The notes under the pieces were generated by a model. It was not told where the DNA came from. It was given only the letters and a program-made list of their open reading frames with translations, and made no database searches. A stretch of 64,000 nucleotides of DNA, taken from positions 868,001-932,000 of the forward strand of contig NZ_CP092588.1 of NCBI RefSeq assembly GCF_023920225.1, written 5' to 3'. A program made the translations under genes and the position numbers. Below are positions 26,102 through 36,098 of this stretch, piece by piece (position 1 is the stretch's first letter; every line of letters starts with the position of its first letter). Source of the stretch: Vibrio gazogenes. Its GTDB lineage: Bacteria > Pseudomonadota > Gammaproteobacteria > Enterobacterales > Vibrionaceae.

Positions 26102-28864
26102 TTATAGATTGATATGAATGATTTTGGTTGTCGTCTTTCCATCGTTGTCTGTAATCGTCAATAACACCTCATATTGACCACGTTTAGGGAACGTATGTAT
26201 CAGCGACACACCATGCTTCTCTTCACCATCGGGAAGTGTCCATTTGGTATCAACGATATGTCCGTCTTCATCCCAACTCGTTGACCACATCATCACAGTC
26301 CGAAAGAAATTGAAATGCCAAACGCGTGCAATCGGTGCCTGACTCGGTTCAAACACAGTGACCGATTTACTGACGCTATCCGTTGCCCCCTGATCATCGG
26401 TAGCCGTTAAAGAAACACGATAAGTCCCTGGTTTTTGATACGTCCACGTCGGTGCTGCTGCGGTACTCGTCTGACCGTTACCGAAATTCCAGTGATAACT
26501 GACAATATTGCCGTCAGGGTCTTGGCTACGGTTAACAGTTGAGATGGTCAGATCACTTACCGTGAAATCAAAATCAGCCTCGGGTGCCGCATTGGGTGTC
26601 GATTGCCGGGCGATCTTAATCACACCATATTGATTATTTTCCCCATGTTCCAACACGTCGATTTGTAGTCCCAGTTCAGTCAATAACCGCCCTGCATCGG
26701 GTTGGCCGGGATTGCTGTAATCCTGATCATCGGCAAAATTAGCATTTCCAATCAGGCTGCTATCTTCCAGTACATCGCCATCATTATTGACCAGACGCAA
26801 CGGCGCTTGATCTTGCAATGAGAATGCTGCATCACGCACTTGGTAACGAGTTTGTGCCGCTTGAGCACTGTTGGCCCAGACCAAAGTATTCTGGTCAGCA
26901 TCAACCACACCGAGCCAGCCTTCACCGGGGTGATTGCCAACCCAGTTATCGGTTAAGGACTCATCCACATACCAAACCAGCAGACCCGGTTCGAACGACA
27001 TTAAATCGTTGAAGCGCCGTAAGTGGCCCAGACCGGCATCGACACCTTCATGGCTTCGCCACTGGAGCAGATAGTAATGGTCAGCCGTATGGAAACCATT
27101 GTTGAGACGGAAACCGTCAAAAGTGAACGTCGGTGTACTTTCGGCATCATCAAGCAGCGTTGTTACGCCATCCGAGTCCAGTTGCAGGTTATCCACATAG
27201 AGACCAGCCATAGCCAGACCGCCGTCGGTGATGTACTCAAATCCTAAGTTAATTTCCTGACCGGCCCACTTCGACAGATCAAATTCAGCATCGACCCAGC
27301 CTTGTGATTCGCCTGAAATCGCGGGTACCAGCCCCGTGTTTTGCGGATCGTCCATGGTGGTGATATTGCCGACAACGGACTCACCATTCACCGTGACTCT
27401 CGCGAAATCATAGTCCTTCTCGATTTGATACCACGCTTTGAACTTCAACGTCACATTGGATGCATTCGGCACCATTAAAGTGCGATGCATTTTGTTCTTC
27501 AGGCTATCGCCTTTATCTGAATAAAAATCATAACTGCCTTCATACGGTGGCAAGTCTTCAACTTGTTTCGGCGGCAGCGGAATCTTAATCAGATTTTGTT
27601 GCTCAGTATCGTTGGTCTGATGCAGCTTAATCACTTTGGCATGTTGTGCTAGCTCATCTAACGTCACTTCTGTCGGGTTGACCCAATTACCACCGACGGC
27701 ATCTTGCAAGAACTGTTTCGACCAGGCCGAAAATGCGGTCGGTTCTGTGCCCGGAACCTTTCCGGCCCAACTGCCTGAAGACATAATTGACCAGTAAGAG
27801 ACCGGTTCACCTTTACCGGTATATTGCGTGTCATATTCATCGGGTAATCCCAAATCGTGTCCATATTCATGAGCACAAACCCCCGCGGCCGCATCGATGG
27901 GCTGCATGGTATAGTCATAGGCTGCATACTGGCCGTTAAACCGGCCCGGGACATTACTCTGTGTGCCTTTCAGGACATAAAACTGTCCTAGGTTATGGCG
28001 GTGTGACCAAATCGCATCATCACCCAACACCCCACCACCGGCTTCTTCGCCAACTGATGAGTGGAAGACCATCAGGTGATCGATCACACCATCCGGTTCA
28101 CGGTAGTTGCCATCATTGTCGTAGTCGTAGCGATCTTCAATATCAAAATCAGCAAGGTTGATATTGGGATCTTTAGCTAGTTGATCGAGCGCTTCACGAA
28201 CCAGTTGCTGTGGGTTGACATCATTGCCACCGGATTCACTGTGCCCCCCATAATAAGCCGCTTCATGTGTCGCGTGATACCATCCCATGACTTGACCGGA
28301 CACCCCGTAACTATCACCGGATTCCTGATGATAATATTGACGCATTGAGATCAGATTCTGCCCGTTCGGACCGTCATAACCGGTATCAGAAAATAATAAC
28401 GACTGATAATGTTCAGGCAGATAATCGGCATAGAACATATCGGTCAGTTCTGGGGTCAGCCGGTTGTCATTCCATGGCAAATCAGGAAAATCAATCAACA
28501 AGGCAAGCACTTTATCATTACGCTTCTGGCTAACATCCAGCGCAAAAACATTGTGTTTTTGACTCCCTTTCCCTGCTTTCATTGCTTTTAGCACTTTTGC
28601 CCGGTTGAACAGTGCTTTCTTCCCAAGCTGATCATCACCACGAAAGCCCTGATCAATTTTTTTTGCCAAGTATGCTTTGAGTGCACGGTATTTGGCCTCT
28701 TCAGAGGCATGACGATCAACCACACCCTTGCGAATCAGCATTTCAATCAGTTTTTCTTCATTCACAACCCCCATATCGACCGGAGCATGTGCATGGGTAT
28801 AACTGCTGATGCCAATACAGCTCATCACTGCTGTTACGAGCAAGGTTTTCCTCATTTTTATCAT
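26102..28864 (-). CDS. prtV: Secreted M6-family metalloprotease with PKD domains (PrtV-like)
   Basis: A 920-residue exported zinc protease. A signal peptide (to about 26) and a pro-segment precede the M6 catalytic domain, with HEYGHDLGLPDEYD from residue 332 (two His plus catalytic Glu, and the typical Asp-Glu-Tyr downstream). Two PKD-type beta domains lie at about 755-840 and 845-920 (ATDDQGATDSVSKSVTV, TITDNDGKTTTKIIHI). Length, motif position and C-terminal domains match V. cholerae PrtV, a protease linked to killing of bacterivores and damage of host cells. A small gene resembling its pro-segment lies just upstream. Confidence 0.92.
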   Translation of the reverse strand: MIKMRKTLLVTAVMSCIGISSYTHAHAPVDMGVVNEEKLIEMLIRKGVVDRHASEEAKYRALKAYLAKKIDQGFRGDDQLGKKALFNRAKVLKAMKAGKGSQKHNVFALDVSQKRNDKVLALLIDFPDLPWNDNRLTPELTDMFYADYLPEHYQSLLFSDTGYDGPNGQNLISMRQYYHQESGDSYGVSGQVMGWYHATHEAAYYGGHSESGGNDVNPQQLVREALDQLAKDPNINLADFDIEDRYDYDNDGNYREPDGVIDHLMVFHSSVGEEAGGGVLGDDAIWSHRHNLGQFYVLKGTQSNVPGRFNGQYAAYDYTMQPIDAAAGVCAHEYGHDLGLPDEYDTQYTGKGEPVSYWSIMSSGSWAGKVPGTEPTAFSAWSKQFLQDAVGGNWVNPTEVTLDELAQHAKVIKLHQTNDTEQQNLIKIPLPPKQVEDLPPYEGSYDFYSDKGDSLKNKMHRTLMVPNASNVTLKFKAWYQIEKDYDFARVTVNGESVVGNITTMDDPQNTGLVPAISGESQGWVDAEFDLSKWAGQEINLGFEYITDGGLAMAGLYVDNLQLDSDGVTTLLDDAESTPTFTFDGFRLNNGFHTADHYYLLQWRSHEGVDAGLGHLRRFNDLMSFEPGLLVWYVDESLTDNWVGNHPGEGWLGVVDADQNTLVWANSAQAAQTRYQVRDAAFSLQDQAPLRLVNNDGDVLEDSSLIGNANFADDQDYSNPGQPDAGRLLTELGLQIDVLEHGENNQYGVIKIARQSTPNAAPEADFDFTVSDLTISTVNRSQDPDGNIVSYHWNFGNGQTSTAAAPTWTYQKPGTYRVSLTATDDQGATDSVSKSVTVFEPSQAPIARVWHFNFFRTVMMWSTSWDEDGHIVDTKWTLPDGEEKHGVSLIHTFPKRGQYEVLLTITDNDGKTTTKIIHINL

Positions 28865-28963
28865 TGGATAATCCTTCTTATTTTTTTATGTTACAAATAG
28901 CCAACTCTTCCTGAATTTTGATCAAGGATAAAATCAAAACAAACAGGTTCGTTGTGGGTGAAA

Positions 28964-29233
28964 TTATTGTTTAGGTGGTGCAATGCATGATTTCGAAACA
29001 GTTGTTTCAGATGCTTCTGATGATTTAGCTTCTGACGATTTATCCGGATGCATTTTGGCTTTTCTATGCAGATAAATACGCAGTGCTTCTTGCTGTTCTT
29101 CGTAGGTTAAACCTTGACAGATAACACCACGTTGAATCAGTGACTGGAGTAGTTTTTCATCCTGAGGCGGAGAGCCGGAATAAACCTGAGCTGAGAAGCT
29201 CAACGTCAATAAAAATGCGATCCTTGCTTTCAT
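28964..29233 (-). CDS. Small secreted protein resembling the PrtV pro-segment
   Basis: An 89-residue protein with a signal peptide (cut near residue 20). DEKLLQSLIQRGVI..EEQQEALRIYLHRKAK matches the PrtV N terminus EEKLIEMLIRKGVV..EAKYRALKAYLAKK in order and spacing. The C-terminal part is a Ser/Glu/Lys-rich tail with a single Cys. It lies 99 nt upstream of prtV on the same strand. By analogy with free-standing propeptides it could inhibit or chaperone the protease; that is inference. Confidence 0.7.
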   Translation of the reverse strand: MKARIAFLLTLSFSAQVYSGSPPQDEKLLQSLIQRGVICQGLTYEEQQEALRIYLHRKAKMHPDKSSEAKSSEASETTVSKSCIAPPKQ

Positions 29234-29946
29234 ATTGAGTCTTTTTCTGTAATTGATTTTTACAAAATATATTTATATTTACATTTTATCAACAAATAAT
29301 TCTTAATTTAAACTATTTAGATAATACTTTGAAAATATCATGAACAGTTATCATAATATGACCACTACTAATTGATAAAAAAGAAGATATAGTGAAATAT
29401 AACTATCATCCAAATTATTATCATGATAATAAAATAATTTATATTGAAATACATTTGAACAAATATCACAAATAAATCCAATTATCCCTGTTTGTATAGT
29501 TCATACAACACAAAGCGACATTTGTCTCATTTTTAGTATCGATGTTTCACAACAGAGAATGGTAAAATTAAATACATGGTGATTGTTTTCTTCTTCCATC
29601 TCTACTTTTAAATATTCACTCACCATGTGACTCGATAAATTATCTATTTTTTATAATCGGCTTAGACTAACAATTGAGTATTTTCCTAATGATTACGTTT
29701 TTTTATTCTTGATGTCTCCTATTGTTTAATTGTGTCTCATGTCGCAAATATCATCAAAACTTAGTTCAACATCAAATGCAAGTAATTGATTTTAAATATT
29801 TTTATTGTTTTACAAATGACTCTTTCTGTAATATTTGTCACATTAATAAAATATCATAAAACCATTATTAATTTAGACAAATTGATTATATCTCACAAAC
29901 TAACACAATAAATATTAGTGAAACTGTACCCTGGAGAATAAATAAA
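29234..29946. promoter_or_regulatory. Long AT-rich divergent control region
   Basis: A 713-bp gene-free stretch between the PrtV-like operon and the GPH transporter. It is very AT-rich throughout. TGTAATATTTGTCACA at 29827-29842 fits a CRP site with one mismatch and lies about 105 bp before the transporter. CTGGAG at about 29931 is the transporter's ribosome site. I found no other clear operator; such AT-rich DNA is a typical H-NS target. Confidence 0.5.
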
Positions 29947-31353
29947 ATGACTACGACGACTACCAATAAATTGTCGGTCAGAGAGAAAGTCGCGTATGGC
30001 TTAGGCGATACCGGATGTAACTTTGTCTGGCAGACCGTCATGCTTTTTTTAGCTTACTTTTATACGGACATTTATGGGCTCTCTCCCGCACACATGGGAA
30101 CCATGTTTTTGCTTGTCCGTTTCATTGATGCCGTGACAGACCCGATGATGGGTTCAATTGTCGATAGAACCCATTCAAAACATGGCCGCTACAGACCTTA
30201 CCTGTTGTGGATCGCCGTCCCTTTCGGAGCCGCTTGTATGTTTGCTTTTTTCACCCCGAATTTTGGAGAAACCGGCAAACTGATCTACGCCTATGCGTCT
30301 TATATTTTCTTAACCCTGATGTATACCGCAATCAATGTACCATACTGTGCGATGGCCAATGCGCTGACCAATGATTCGAGTGAACGGACATCACTACAAT
30401 CATATCGTTTCGCCCTGAGTACAGCGGGTGGTCTGATCGTCACCATGGTTGCACTCCCGTTGGTGGATATCATCGGCAAAGGAAACGTGCAGAAAGGGTA
30501 TCTGGGTGCAATGGCCGTCATGGGCCTCGGTGCTATCGCATTATTCTTTTTCAGCTTCGCCAACACCAAAGAACGCTATGTCCCAACCGAGGAAAGACAA
30601 TCTGCATTACAAGACTTAAAACGGTTAATGAAAAATAGCCAATGGCGAATCTTGTTCATCGTCAACGTCGTGCTGCTTACCGGTGTCGTATTTAAAGGCG
30701 CATCAACGATGTACTATGTGAAAGTCGTCATGGGCCGAGCTGACCTTGCTACTATTTTCATGGTATCCGGCATGTTAGCGAATATTGTCGGGGCGATGTT
30801 ATCTTCTCCATTATTCGGCAAATATAACAAACCAACCATATACCGCATTCTGATTATCATTTCCGGGATTCTCGCAGCAGTACTTTACTTCGTCGAACCC
30901 ACCAATGTTCCTGCTGTGTTTACATTAGTCGTTCTGTTAGGTGTCGTGCAGATGAGTACCACTCCGATTTTATGGAGTATGATGTCGGATGTGGTCGACT
31001 ACGAAAAAACCCGGAGTAATCGCTCACTCAGCGGCATGGTATTTTCAACTAACCTGTTTGCCATCAAACTGGGTATCGCCATTGGTGGTGCGGGTGTTGG
31101 TTGGATTCTGGCGTGGGCTGGATATCAAGGCGGCGCAGCCGTTCAAACGCCACAAGCAATCAATGCGATCAACTTATTGTTTACTGTGATCCCCGGCGTT
31201 TTCTTTGCAGCACTAGCGATATTCATGCTGTTCTATAAACTGGATAACAATAAGTTAGCCCAAATCAAAGCTGACTTAGCCGAACTTGAGCTGCCTGCGT
31301 CACAATCAACAGCACCAATCCAGACCCAGAAAGATCGGGAGGCGTTAATATAA
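29947..31353 (+). CDS. GPH-family (MelB-like) sugar:cation symporter
   Basis: A 468-residue carrier with twelve predicted helices. Hallmarks are KVAYGLGDTGCNFVWQ at the N terminus and RFIDAVTDPMMGSIVDRTHSKHGRYRPYLLW, the GPH-family loop with the Asp/Arg cation and sugar region. Members take up glycosides, pentosides or uronides with Na+ or H+. No sugar hydrolase or regulator lies next to it, so the substrate is open. A CRP-like site upstream fits sugar control. Confidence 0.88.
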   Translation: MTTTTTNKLSVREKVAYGLGDTGCNFVWQTVMLFLAYFYTDIYGLSPAHMGTMFLLVRFIDAVTDPMMGSIVDRTHSKHGRYRPYLLWIAVPFGAACMFAFFTPNFGETGKLIYAYASYIFLTLMYTAINVPYCAMANALTNDSSERTSLQSYRFALSTAGGLIVTMVALPLVDIIGKGNVQKGYLGAMAVMGLGAIALFFFSFANTKERYVPTEERQSALQDLKRLMKNSQWRILFIVNVVLLTGVVFKGASTMYYVKVVMGRADLATIFMVSGMLANIVGAMLSSPLFGKYNKPTIYRILIIISGILAAVLYFVEPTNVPAVFTLVVLLGVVQMSTTPILWSMMSDVVDYEKTRSNRSLSGMVFSTNLFAIKLGIAIGGAGVGWILAWAGYQGGAAVQTPQAINAINLLFTVIPGVFFAALAIFMLFYKLDNNKLAQIKADLAELELPASQSTAPIQTQKDREALI

Positions 31354-31412
31354 TCGTTCTGATTCAAGAGATTGGGTTTGAATCGAGAGAATGTTGAAGT
31401 GGTCAGTATGAA

Positions 31413-31439
31413 CTGTTGGTTGCCTCAGGCAACCAACAG
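31413..31439. repeat. 27-bp near-perfect palindrome after the GPH transporter
   Basis: CTGTTGGTTGCCT and AGGCAACCAACAG flank one base. It may act as a transcript-end hairpin; there is no T-run. Confidence 0.55.
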
Positions 31440-31539
31440 CACATAAAAGCAAGACTCAACCGATCCCATGTGTCACATGTATCCATACTACAAATTTAAT
31501 CATCTATTCATTGAGTGAATTGCGAGCCAACCCTTTGAA

Positions 31540-32226
31540 TTATAATTGATCTGCTTGACAAGCGGCTCCCTGACAGCAAAGCCAACGGAAAATCGCGAGT
31601 TGAGTGGGTAAATAAAAGAGGTATTCGGGGTGCCACTGAACCCCTAAAATCGGCGCCTGATCGGTGCTTTCTACCGCCTGCGTAAATTGGTCTAAATCCC
31701 GACCAACCACTTGTAAGTCCTGACCGACATTTTTGATCGCCTGATGGTGCAAACTATTCACCCGTAAATGCGTCTTTCTACAGAGTGCAGCCAGTTTTGA
31801 ATTCGCACTGAGCTTCACCTGTTTGGTCGGGAGTAGCCCTGAACGGTTATATGTCCGTTGCCGCAACTCACTGATATCAGTGTATAAAGAGCCACCTTTG
31901 ACCACATTGATCAATTGTAATCCACGGCAGATACCCAACAAGGGCTTCCGGTGTTCAAGCGCCCATTCAATCCAGCCAATTTCCAGTTGGTCACGCTCCG
32001 GATCGAGCCGTACCTGTTGATTGACATCACCACCGTAATGCTCGGGGCTGATGTCATCACCGCCACTAATGATCAATGCATCCAACGGTTCACCCGTCCA
32101 TGCGTGATGAACACTCAGCCGGATCGACCGCGCACCAACCAGCCATAATGCAATCCGGGTACACCACCACGAAGGAGACCAGCGCCTGCCGTTCCCCGTT
32201 ACACCCACCCTTGGTCGTTGAGCCAT
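31540..32226 (-). CDS. Class I glutamine amidotransferase-like (peptidase C26) protein
   Basis: A 228-residue protein with the triad of C26/gamma-glutamyl-GABA hydrolases: Cys in GICRGLQLIN, and His with Glu in VQWHPEYLF; the DALIISGGDDISP loop is also typical. I start it at ATG 32226 (MAQRPRVGV), after AAAGGAG, which overlaps the amidoligase gene by 28 nt. Known amidoligase operons pair an amide-forming ATP-grasp-like enzyme with such an amidase, so it may remove what its partner adds. Substrate unknown. Confidence 0.82.
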   Translation of the reverse strand: MAQRPRVGVTGNGRRWSPSWWCTRIALWLVGARSIRLSVHHAWTGEPLDALIISGGDDISPEHYGGDVNQQVRLDPERDQLEIGWIEWALEHRKPLLGICRGLQLINVVKGGSLYTDISELRQRTYNRSGLLPTKQVKLSANSKLAALCRKTHLRVNSLHHQAIKNVGQDLQVVGRDLDQFTQAVESTDQAPILGVQWHPEYLFYLPTQLAIFRWLCCQGAACQADQL

Positions 32227-33173
32227 TGTGAAATCTCCTTTACCCAAATTTTACGTTCGACACCAATCAAGGGACGCTCTAATTGAAGAAAGCGTGCAGC
32301 CAGCATCTCGATAGCCTGTGGATCCGCCGCAAGCTGTTCGACAACACACCACAAATCCCAGCTCTTGGTCAGGTCCCAATCGGCATCTTCAATCCGACAG
32401 TCCGGCAGGCGATAGTGGAATGTCGGGCGAGATTTGATTTTGGGGTCATCAACCACCTGACGAACCCGATCAGCATCGATTTCGGCCAACAACGGCAGTA
32501 AATCCAGCGCACGATTACGCGTGGGATTATGTTTGAGATAGCTGTCGAACAGATGCGTCAAATCAACGGATGTATCAATGAGCAGTTCTTTCACATAAGC
32601 TTCCGGGTAAAGCGCAATATACGGGCTGATTCGCCGCGTCGGATCAACATCATGCGCTTCGACTAACCACCACTGTAATAAAGCAAAGGCTTTGAGATAG
32701 CGATTGATCGTGGCAGCACTCAAATCCGGTAATTCCGGATTGATATGCACACCAAAAGCAGCAATCAAAGAATCTTCTGTCCCTTTTGCTCCCGCTTTTC
32801 GCAGCGCAGGAATAAGTTGATTAAGCGGCTCCAGTTGATCCAGCGGAATCGGCGGACTGACAATTTCAAGGGGGACAACCGGCAGAGCGGCCTGATGTAA
32901 CATATCGACCAGTTGATGACCATCGTCTTCCTGCCAAGCCGTTTGGGCTTTACGTTTGAGGAAATCCCAGTCTAATTCGAGATTGAACGTCCCTAAATCG
33001 TCGGTATGCACACGAAACTCAACCGCAGACCGCTGTTCAACTTGCCCCTCCAGAATCGAGCACAAGGGTTCAATCACTTGTTCAAGCGTCAAACCGGTAA
33101 ATTCCAATTCAAATCCTACTTTTCTGACCGCACCTTGTTGCGTGTCAGTGACAGGCGGCATCTTAAATGACAT
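32199..33173 (-). CDS. Amidoligase-family protein
   Basis: A 324-residue protein. KVGFELEFTGL near the N terminus and FGVHINPELPD in the middle are typical of the glutamine-synthetase-like COOH-NH2 ligases of the amidoligase family (PF12224). The family is predicted to form amide bonds on peptides or proteins and travels with gamma-glutamyl hydrolases, as here. The gene overlaps its partner. No transport or secretion gene is attached. Confidence 0.82.
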   Translation of the reverse strand: MSFKMPPVTDTQQGAVRKVGFELEFTGLTLEQVIEPLCSILEGQVEQRSAVEFRVHTDDLGTFNLELDWDFLKRKAQTAWQEDDGHQLVDMLHQAALPVVPLEIVSPPIPLDQLEPLNQLIPALRKAGAKGTEDSLIAAFGVHINPELPDLSAATINRYLKAFALLQWWLVEAHDVDPTRRISPYIALYPEAYVKELLIDTSVDLTHLFDSYLKHNPTRNRALDLLPLLAEIDADRVRQVVDDPKIKSRPTFHYRLPDCRIEDADWDLTKSWDLWCVVEQLAADPQAIEMLAARFLQLERPLIGVERKIWVKEISQWLNDQGWV

Positions 33174-33399
33174 TGATCAATCACCATTGTTGTACATCGT
33201 TTTATCAGTCTAGCATATCGACCTCGGGCTTTCGCAAGATGGCTAGAAGTCTAACTAATTGTTATGCAATATACTTTTGTTGACTCAATATGCTTTTTTC
33301 TCAGAATCCGTTACCGCCAGACAGTACCGAAACAATCAAAAAAAATGCCACCACGTCAAAGCAACAGACGGGGCGGCATCTCATCGATGGCGGTTCAAC
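33174..33399. other. Intergenic gap, no gene seen
   Basis: It separates the amidoligase operon from the YagU-like gene, both on the minus strand. I see no strong structure. Confidence 0.35.
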
Positions 33400-34011
33400 T
33401 TACCGGGCGGTGATTGGCACTTCAGGGTCCGGTTCGTGCGTCATGCGATTGCGTAAATCGCGACGAATAATTTCAATCGACCAGAACCAGATTAAATGCC
33501 CGACAATTTCAGACACATGCTCATACCAAGGCAAGTCAAACACCGGTGGGGTTAATCCCATTAACGGGAAAGAGATCATATGGACAAACAGTTGTGCCAA
33601 TGCACCGGCAAGCAACCCCTGCCATAATTTAAAAACCGGGAAGCGTTCCGTCACCACACAGTAACCAACGGCGAACACAATAGAGAAAATAATATGTGTC
33701 ACGCCAACCCAGTTGAACACATGTCCGGCAAAAGTATATACCGCACTGTTCGGGTCAACCATTCCTAGCCAATCACGCAGAAAAACATACGGTGGATTTA
33801 AAAAATTACGCGAACAGTCAATTTGTTCAGCGACACGATTGAGTAATTCCGGCGCACAAGCCGCACTGAAAATATCATCGGGACTACGAGGCGGTAACGG
33901 ATGCTCCGCTCCCCACTTAACGAATGCAGACACAATACCTGCGATAAGGCCAATGAATGCCGCGAGGCCATAACGGCGGCGAGCCGGATCTGATTGTTGA
34001 AAAATATGCAT
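33400..34011 (-). CDS. yagU: YagU-like inner membrane protein (DUF1440)
   Basis: A 203-residue membrane protein matching E. coli YagU in length and layout: a first helix at about 14-32, then NWVGVTHIIFSIVFAVGYCVV, GLLAGALAQLFVHMISFPLMGLTPP, and EIVGHLIWFWSIEIIRRDLR at the end. YagU is linked to acid tolerance in E. coli; the mechanism is unknown. It stands alone. Confidence 0.85.
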   Translation of the reverse strand: MHIFQQSDPARRRYGLAAFIGLIAGIVSAFVKWGAEHPLPPRSPDDIFSAACAPELLNRVAEQIDCSRNFLNPPYVFLRDWLGMVDPNSAVYTFAGHVFNWVGVTHIIFSIVFAVGYCVVTERFPVFKLWQGLLAGALAQLFVHMISFPLMGLTPPVFDLPWYEHVSEIVGHLIWFWSIEIIRRDLRNRMTHEPDPEVPITAR

Positions 34012-34324
34012 AACACCATCTCAAACGTTTACTTAAAAAATAATTTACAAAATAATAATTAAAAACAACAAGTTAAAACACTAATGCAAGAGGAGTTATA
34101 GCATCTATGCACATAAATGTACATCACAATTCTGACGTGAGGATGTGGCAGGATCAATAATCAACACGGAATCAGTAATCACAGAAATAGACAGCAACGC
34201 ATTGATTACCAATAAAAAAGCGCCGCTGAAAACAGAGGCGCTGCGTAAGCGTGCTAAACTTTCCTTAGCTCCTAGCACAATAAGTGCTTCACAACTTCTC
34301 TTTTGTGAAGCGGGGAGACAAACC
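34012..34324. other. Gene-free stretch holding terminators
   Basis: No convincing gene. On the minus strand the stem AGCGCC / GGCGCT at 34219-34242 is followed by a T-run (34214-34219) and probably ends the aldehyde dehydrogenase transcript. A second hairpin, GCTTCACAA / TTGTGAAGC, lies at 34288-34313. Confidence 0.6.
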
Positions 34325-35845
34325 TTAGAAGAATCCCAGAGGGTTGGTACTGTAACTGACCAAGATATTCTTCGTATTCTGATAATGACCGAGCATCATC
34401 TTGTGTGTTTCCCGGCCAATGCCTGATTTTTTATAACCACCGAAAGCCGCATGTGCCGGATAAGCATGGTAGCAATTCACCCAAACCCGGCCTGCTTCGA
34501 TATTTCTTGCCATGCGATACGCGAGGTTAGTATCGCGCGTCCATACACCGGCGCCCAAACCATACTCTGTATCATTGGCAATCGCCAAAGCTTCGGCTTC
34601 ATCTTTAAACGTCGTAACGGCAATCACCGGACCGAAAATTTCTTCCTGAAAGACACGCATTTTGTTATGACCGAACAGCATGGTCGGCTGAATATAGTAG
34701 CCATTTTCGAGACCGCCATGCTGCTGTGATGTATCTCCGCCAAACAAAACTTGAGCGCCTTCGTTACGACCAATTTCAAGATAACTGAGAATCTTGTCGA
34801 ATTGTTCCTGCGATACCTGCGATCCGACTTGCGTTTCAGTATCGAGCGGATTGCCCTGTTTGATGGTTTTCGCCCGCTCAATCACTTTCTCAATAAACCG
34901 TTCATAAACGGATTCATGCACCAACACCCGAGACGGGCACGTACAGACTTCACCTTGGTTGAAGAATCCCAGCAAAATCCCCTCAATACACTTATCTAAA
35001 TATTCATCTTCGTAATCGAAAATATCGGAGAAGTAGATATTCGGAGACTTACCGCCCAGCTCAACAGTCGATGGAATCAGATTATCTGCTGCACATTTCA
35101 AGATATGGTTGCCCACTTGAGTTGAACCGGTAAACGCCAGTTTGGCAATTCGGTTACTGACGGCTAATGCTTGTCCGGCTTCAGCACCATATCCGTTGAC
35201 GACGTTAACGACGCCCGGTGGCAACAGATCACCAATTTTTTCCATTAATACCAGTATAGACGTTGGTGTCTGTTCTGCAGGTTTTAATACCACACAACAG
35301 CCTGCCGCCAGTGCCGGGGCCAATTTCCAGGCCGCCATCAACATCGGGAAGTTCCACGGAATAATTTGTCCGACCACCCCAATGGGCTCAGGAAAGTGGT
35401 AACTTGCCGTGGTGCTGTCCAACTCTGCTGCTGAACCTTCCTGCGCTCGAATACAACCGGCGAAATAACGGAAGTGATCCACCACCAACGGCAGATCCGC
35501 AGCCAATGTTTCACGGACAGGTTTGCCATTCTCCCATGCTTCAGCAACAGCCAGCTCTTCCAGATGCGCTTCAATGCGGTCGGCAACTTTGAGGAGAATG
35601 TTGGCACGTTCAGCGACGGATGTTGCAGCCCATTGAGCACGAATTTCATGCGCTGCGTCCAAGGCAAGGTTGATATCTGCTTCCGAAGAGCGGGCAACCT
35701 GACAGTAAGGCTGACCATTCACCGGAGAAATATTGTCAAAGTAGGTTCCACCAACCGGTTTGACCCACTGACCACCAATGTAGTTATCATAATGGGATTT
35801 AAAGTTGATGATTGCATCTGCTGTTCCGGGTTGCGCATAGATCAT
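34325..35845 (-). CDS. NAD-dependent aldehyde dehydrogenase (AcoD/ExaC-like)
   Basis: A 506-residue ALDH that oxidises aldehydes, probably acetaldehyde, to acids. FTGSTQVGNHI gives the NAD loop, VELGGKSPNI the catalytic Glu, and NQGEVCTCPSR the catalytic Cys. The C-terminal AFGGYKKSGIGRE is standard. The start is ATG 35845 (MIYAQPG), preceded by AGAAGGA. It is divergent from an AcoR-like sigma-54 activator and has a sigma-54 promoter upstream, which fits the acetoin/ethanol-catabolism ALDH group. Confidence 0.92.
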   Translation of the reverse strand: MIYAQPGTADAIINFKSHYDNYIGGQWVKPVGGTYFDNISPVNGQPYCQVARSSEADINLALDAAHEIRAQWAATSVAERANILLKVADRIEAHLEELAVAEAWENGKPVRETLAADLPLVVDHFRYFAGCIRAQEGSAAELDSTTASYHFPEPIGVVGQIIPWNFPMLMAAWKLAPALAAGCCVVLKPAEQTPTSILVLMEKIGDLLPPGVVNVVNGYGAEAGQALAVSNRIAKLAFTGSTQVGNHILKCAADNLIPSTVELGGKSPNIYFSDIFDYEDEYLDKCIEGILLGFFNQGEVCTCPSRVLVHESVYERFIEKVIERAKTIKQGNPLDTETQVGSQVSQEQFDKILSYLEIGRNEGAQVLFGGDTSQQHGGLENGYYIQPTMLFGHNKMRVFQEEIFGPVIAVTTFKDEAEALAIANDTEYGLGAGVWTRDTNLAYRMARNIEAGRVWVNCYHAYPAHAAFGGYKKSGIGRETHKMMLGHYQNTKNILVSYSTNPLGFF

Positions 35846-35973
35846 ATGTCGTTCCTTCTGGCCTATTTTATCGTTCACGTTCACGTCATTTTTTGTGATG
35901 ACATTCTTTATTATGAGATTGTTTATTATGGGATTGTTCAGGCATTCTGTTTTGCCCGTAATTTTCTATGTAA

Positions 35974-35989
35974 CGCAAATCACAGGCCA
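35974..35989 (-). promoter_or_regulatory. Sigma-54 promoter of the aldehyde dehydrogenase gene
   Basis: TGGCCT-GTGAT-TTGCG fits TGGCAC-N5-TTGCW with the invariant GG and GC at the right spacing. It is about 130 nt before the ALDH start and under 130 nt from the palindrome at 36099-36117. Confidence 0.75.
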
Positions 35990-36098
35990 GCACGGAAAAA
36001 CTTGTTGTTACTTTTGTGTAACACTATGATTAACAAAAAATAACAACTATAACTTATCGGCGTCGGGGTAACCCGATGATTCTCTGCAAATTGTTCAA

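Noticed and set aside
34145..34426. 93-codon frame in the gap after the aldehyde dehydrogenase
   Set aside because: It crosses a terminator and runs into the ALDH gene; composition is not protein-like.
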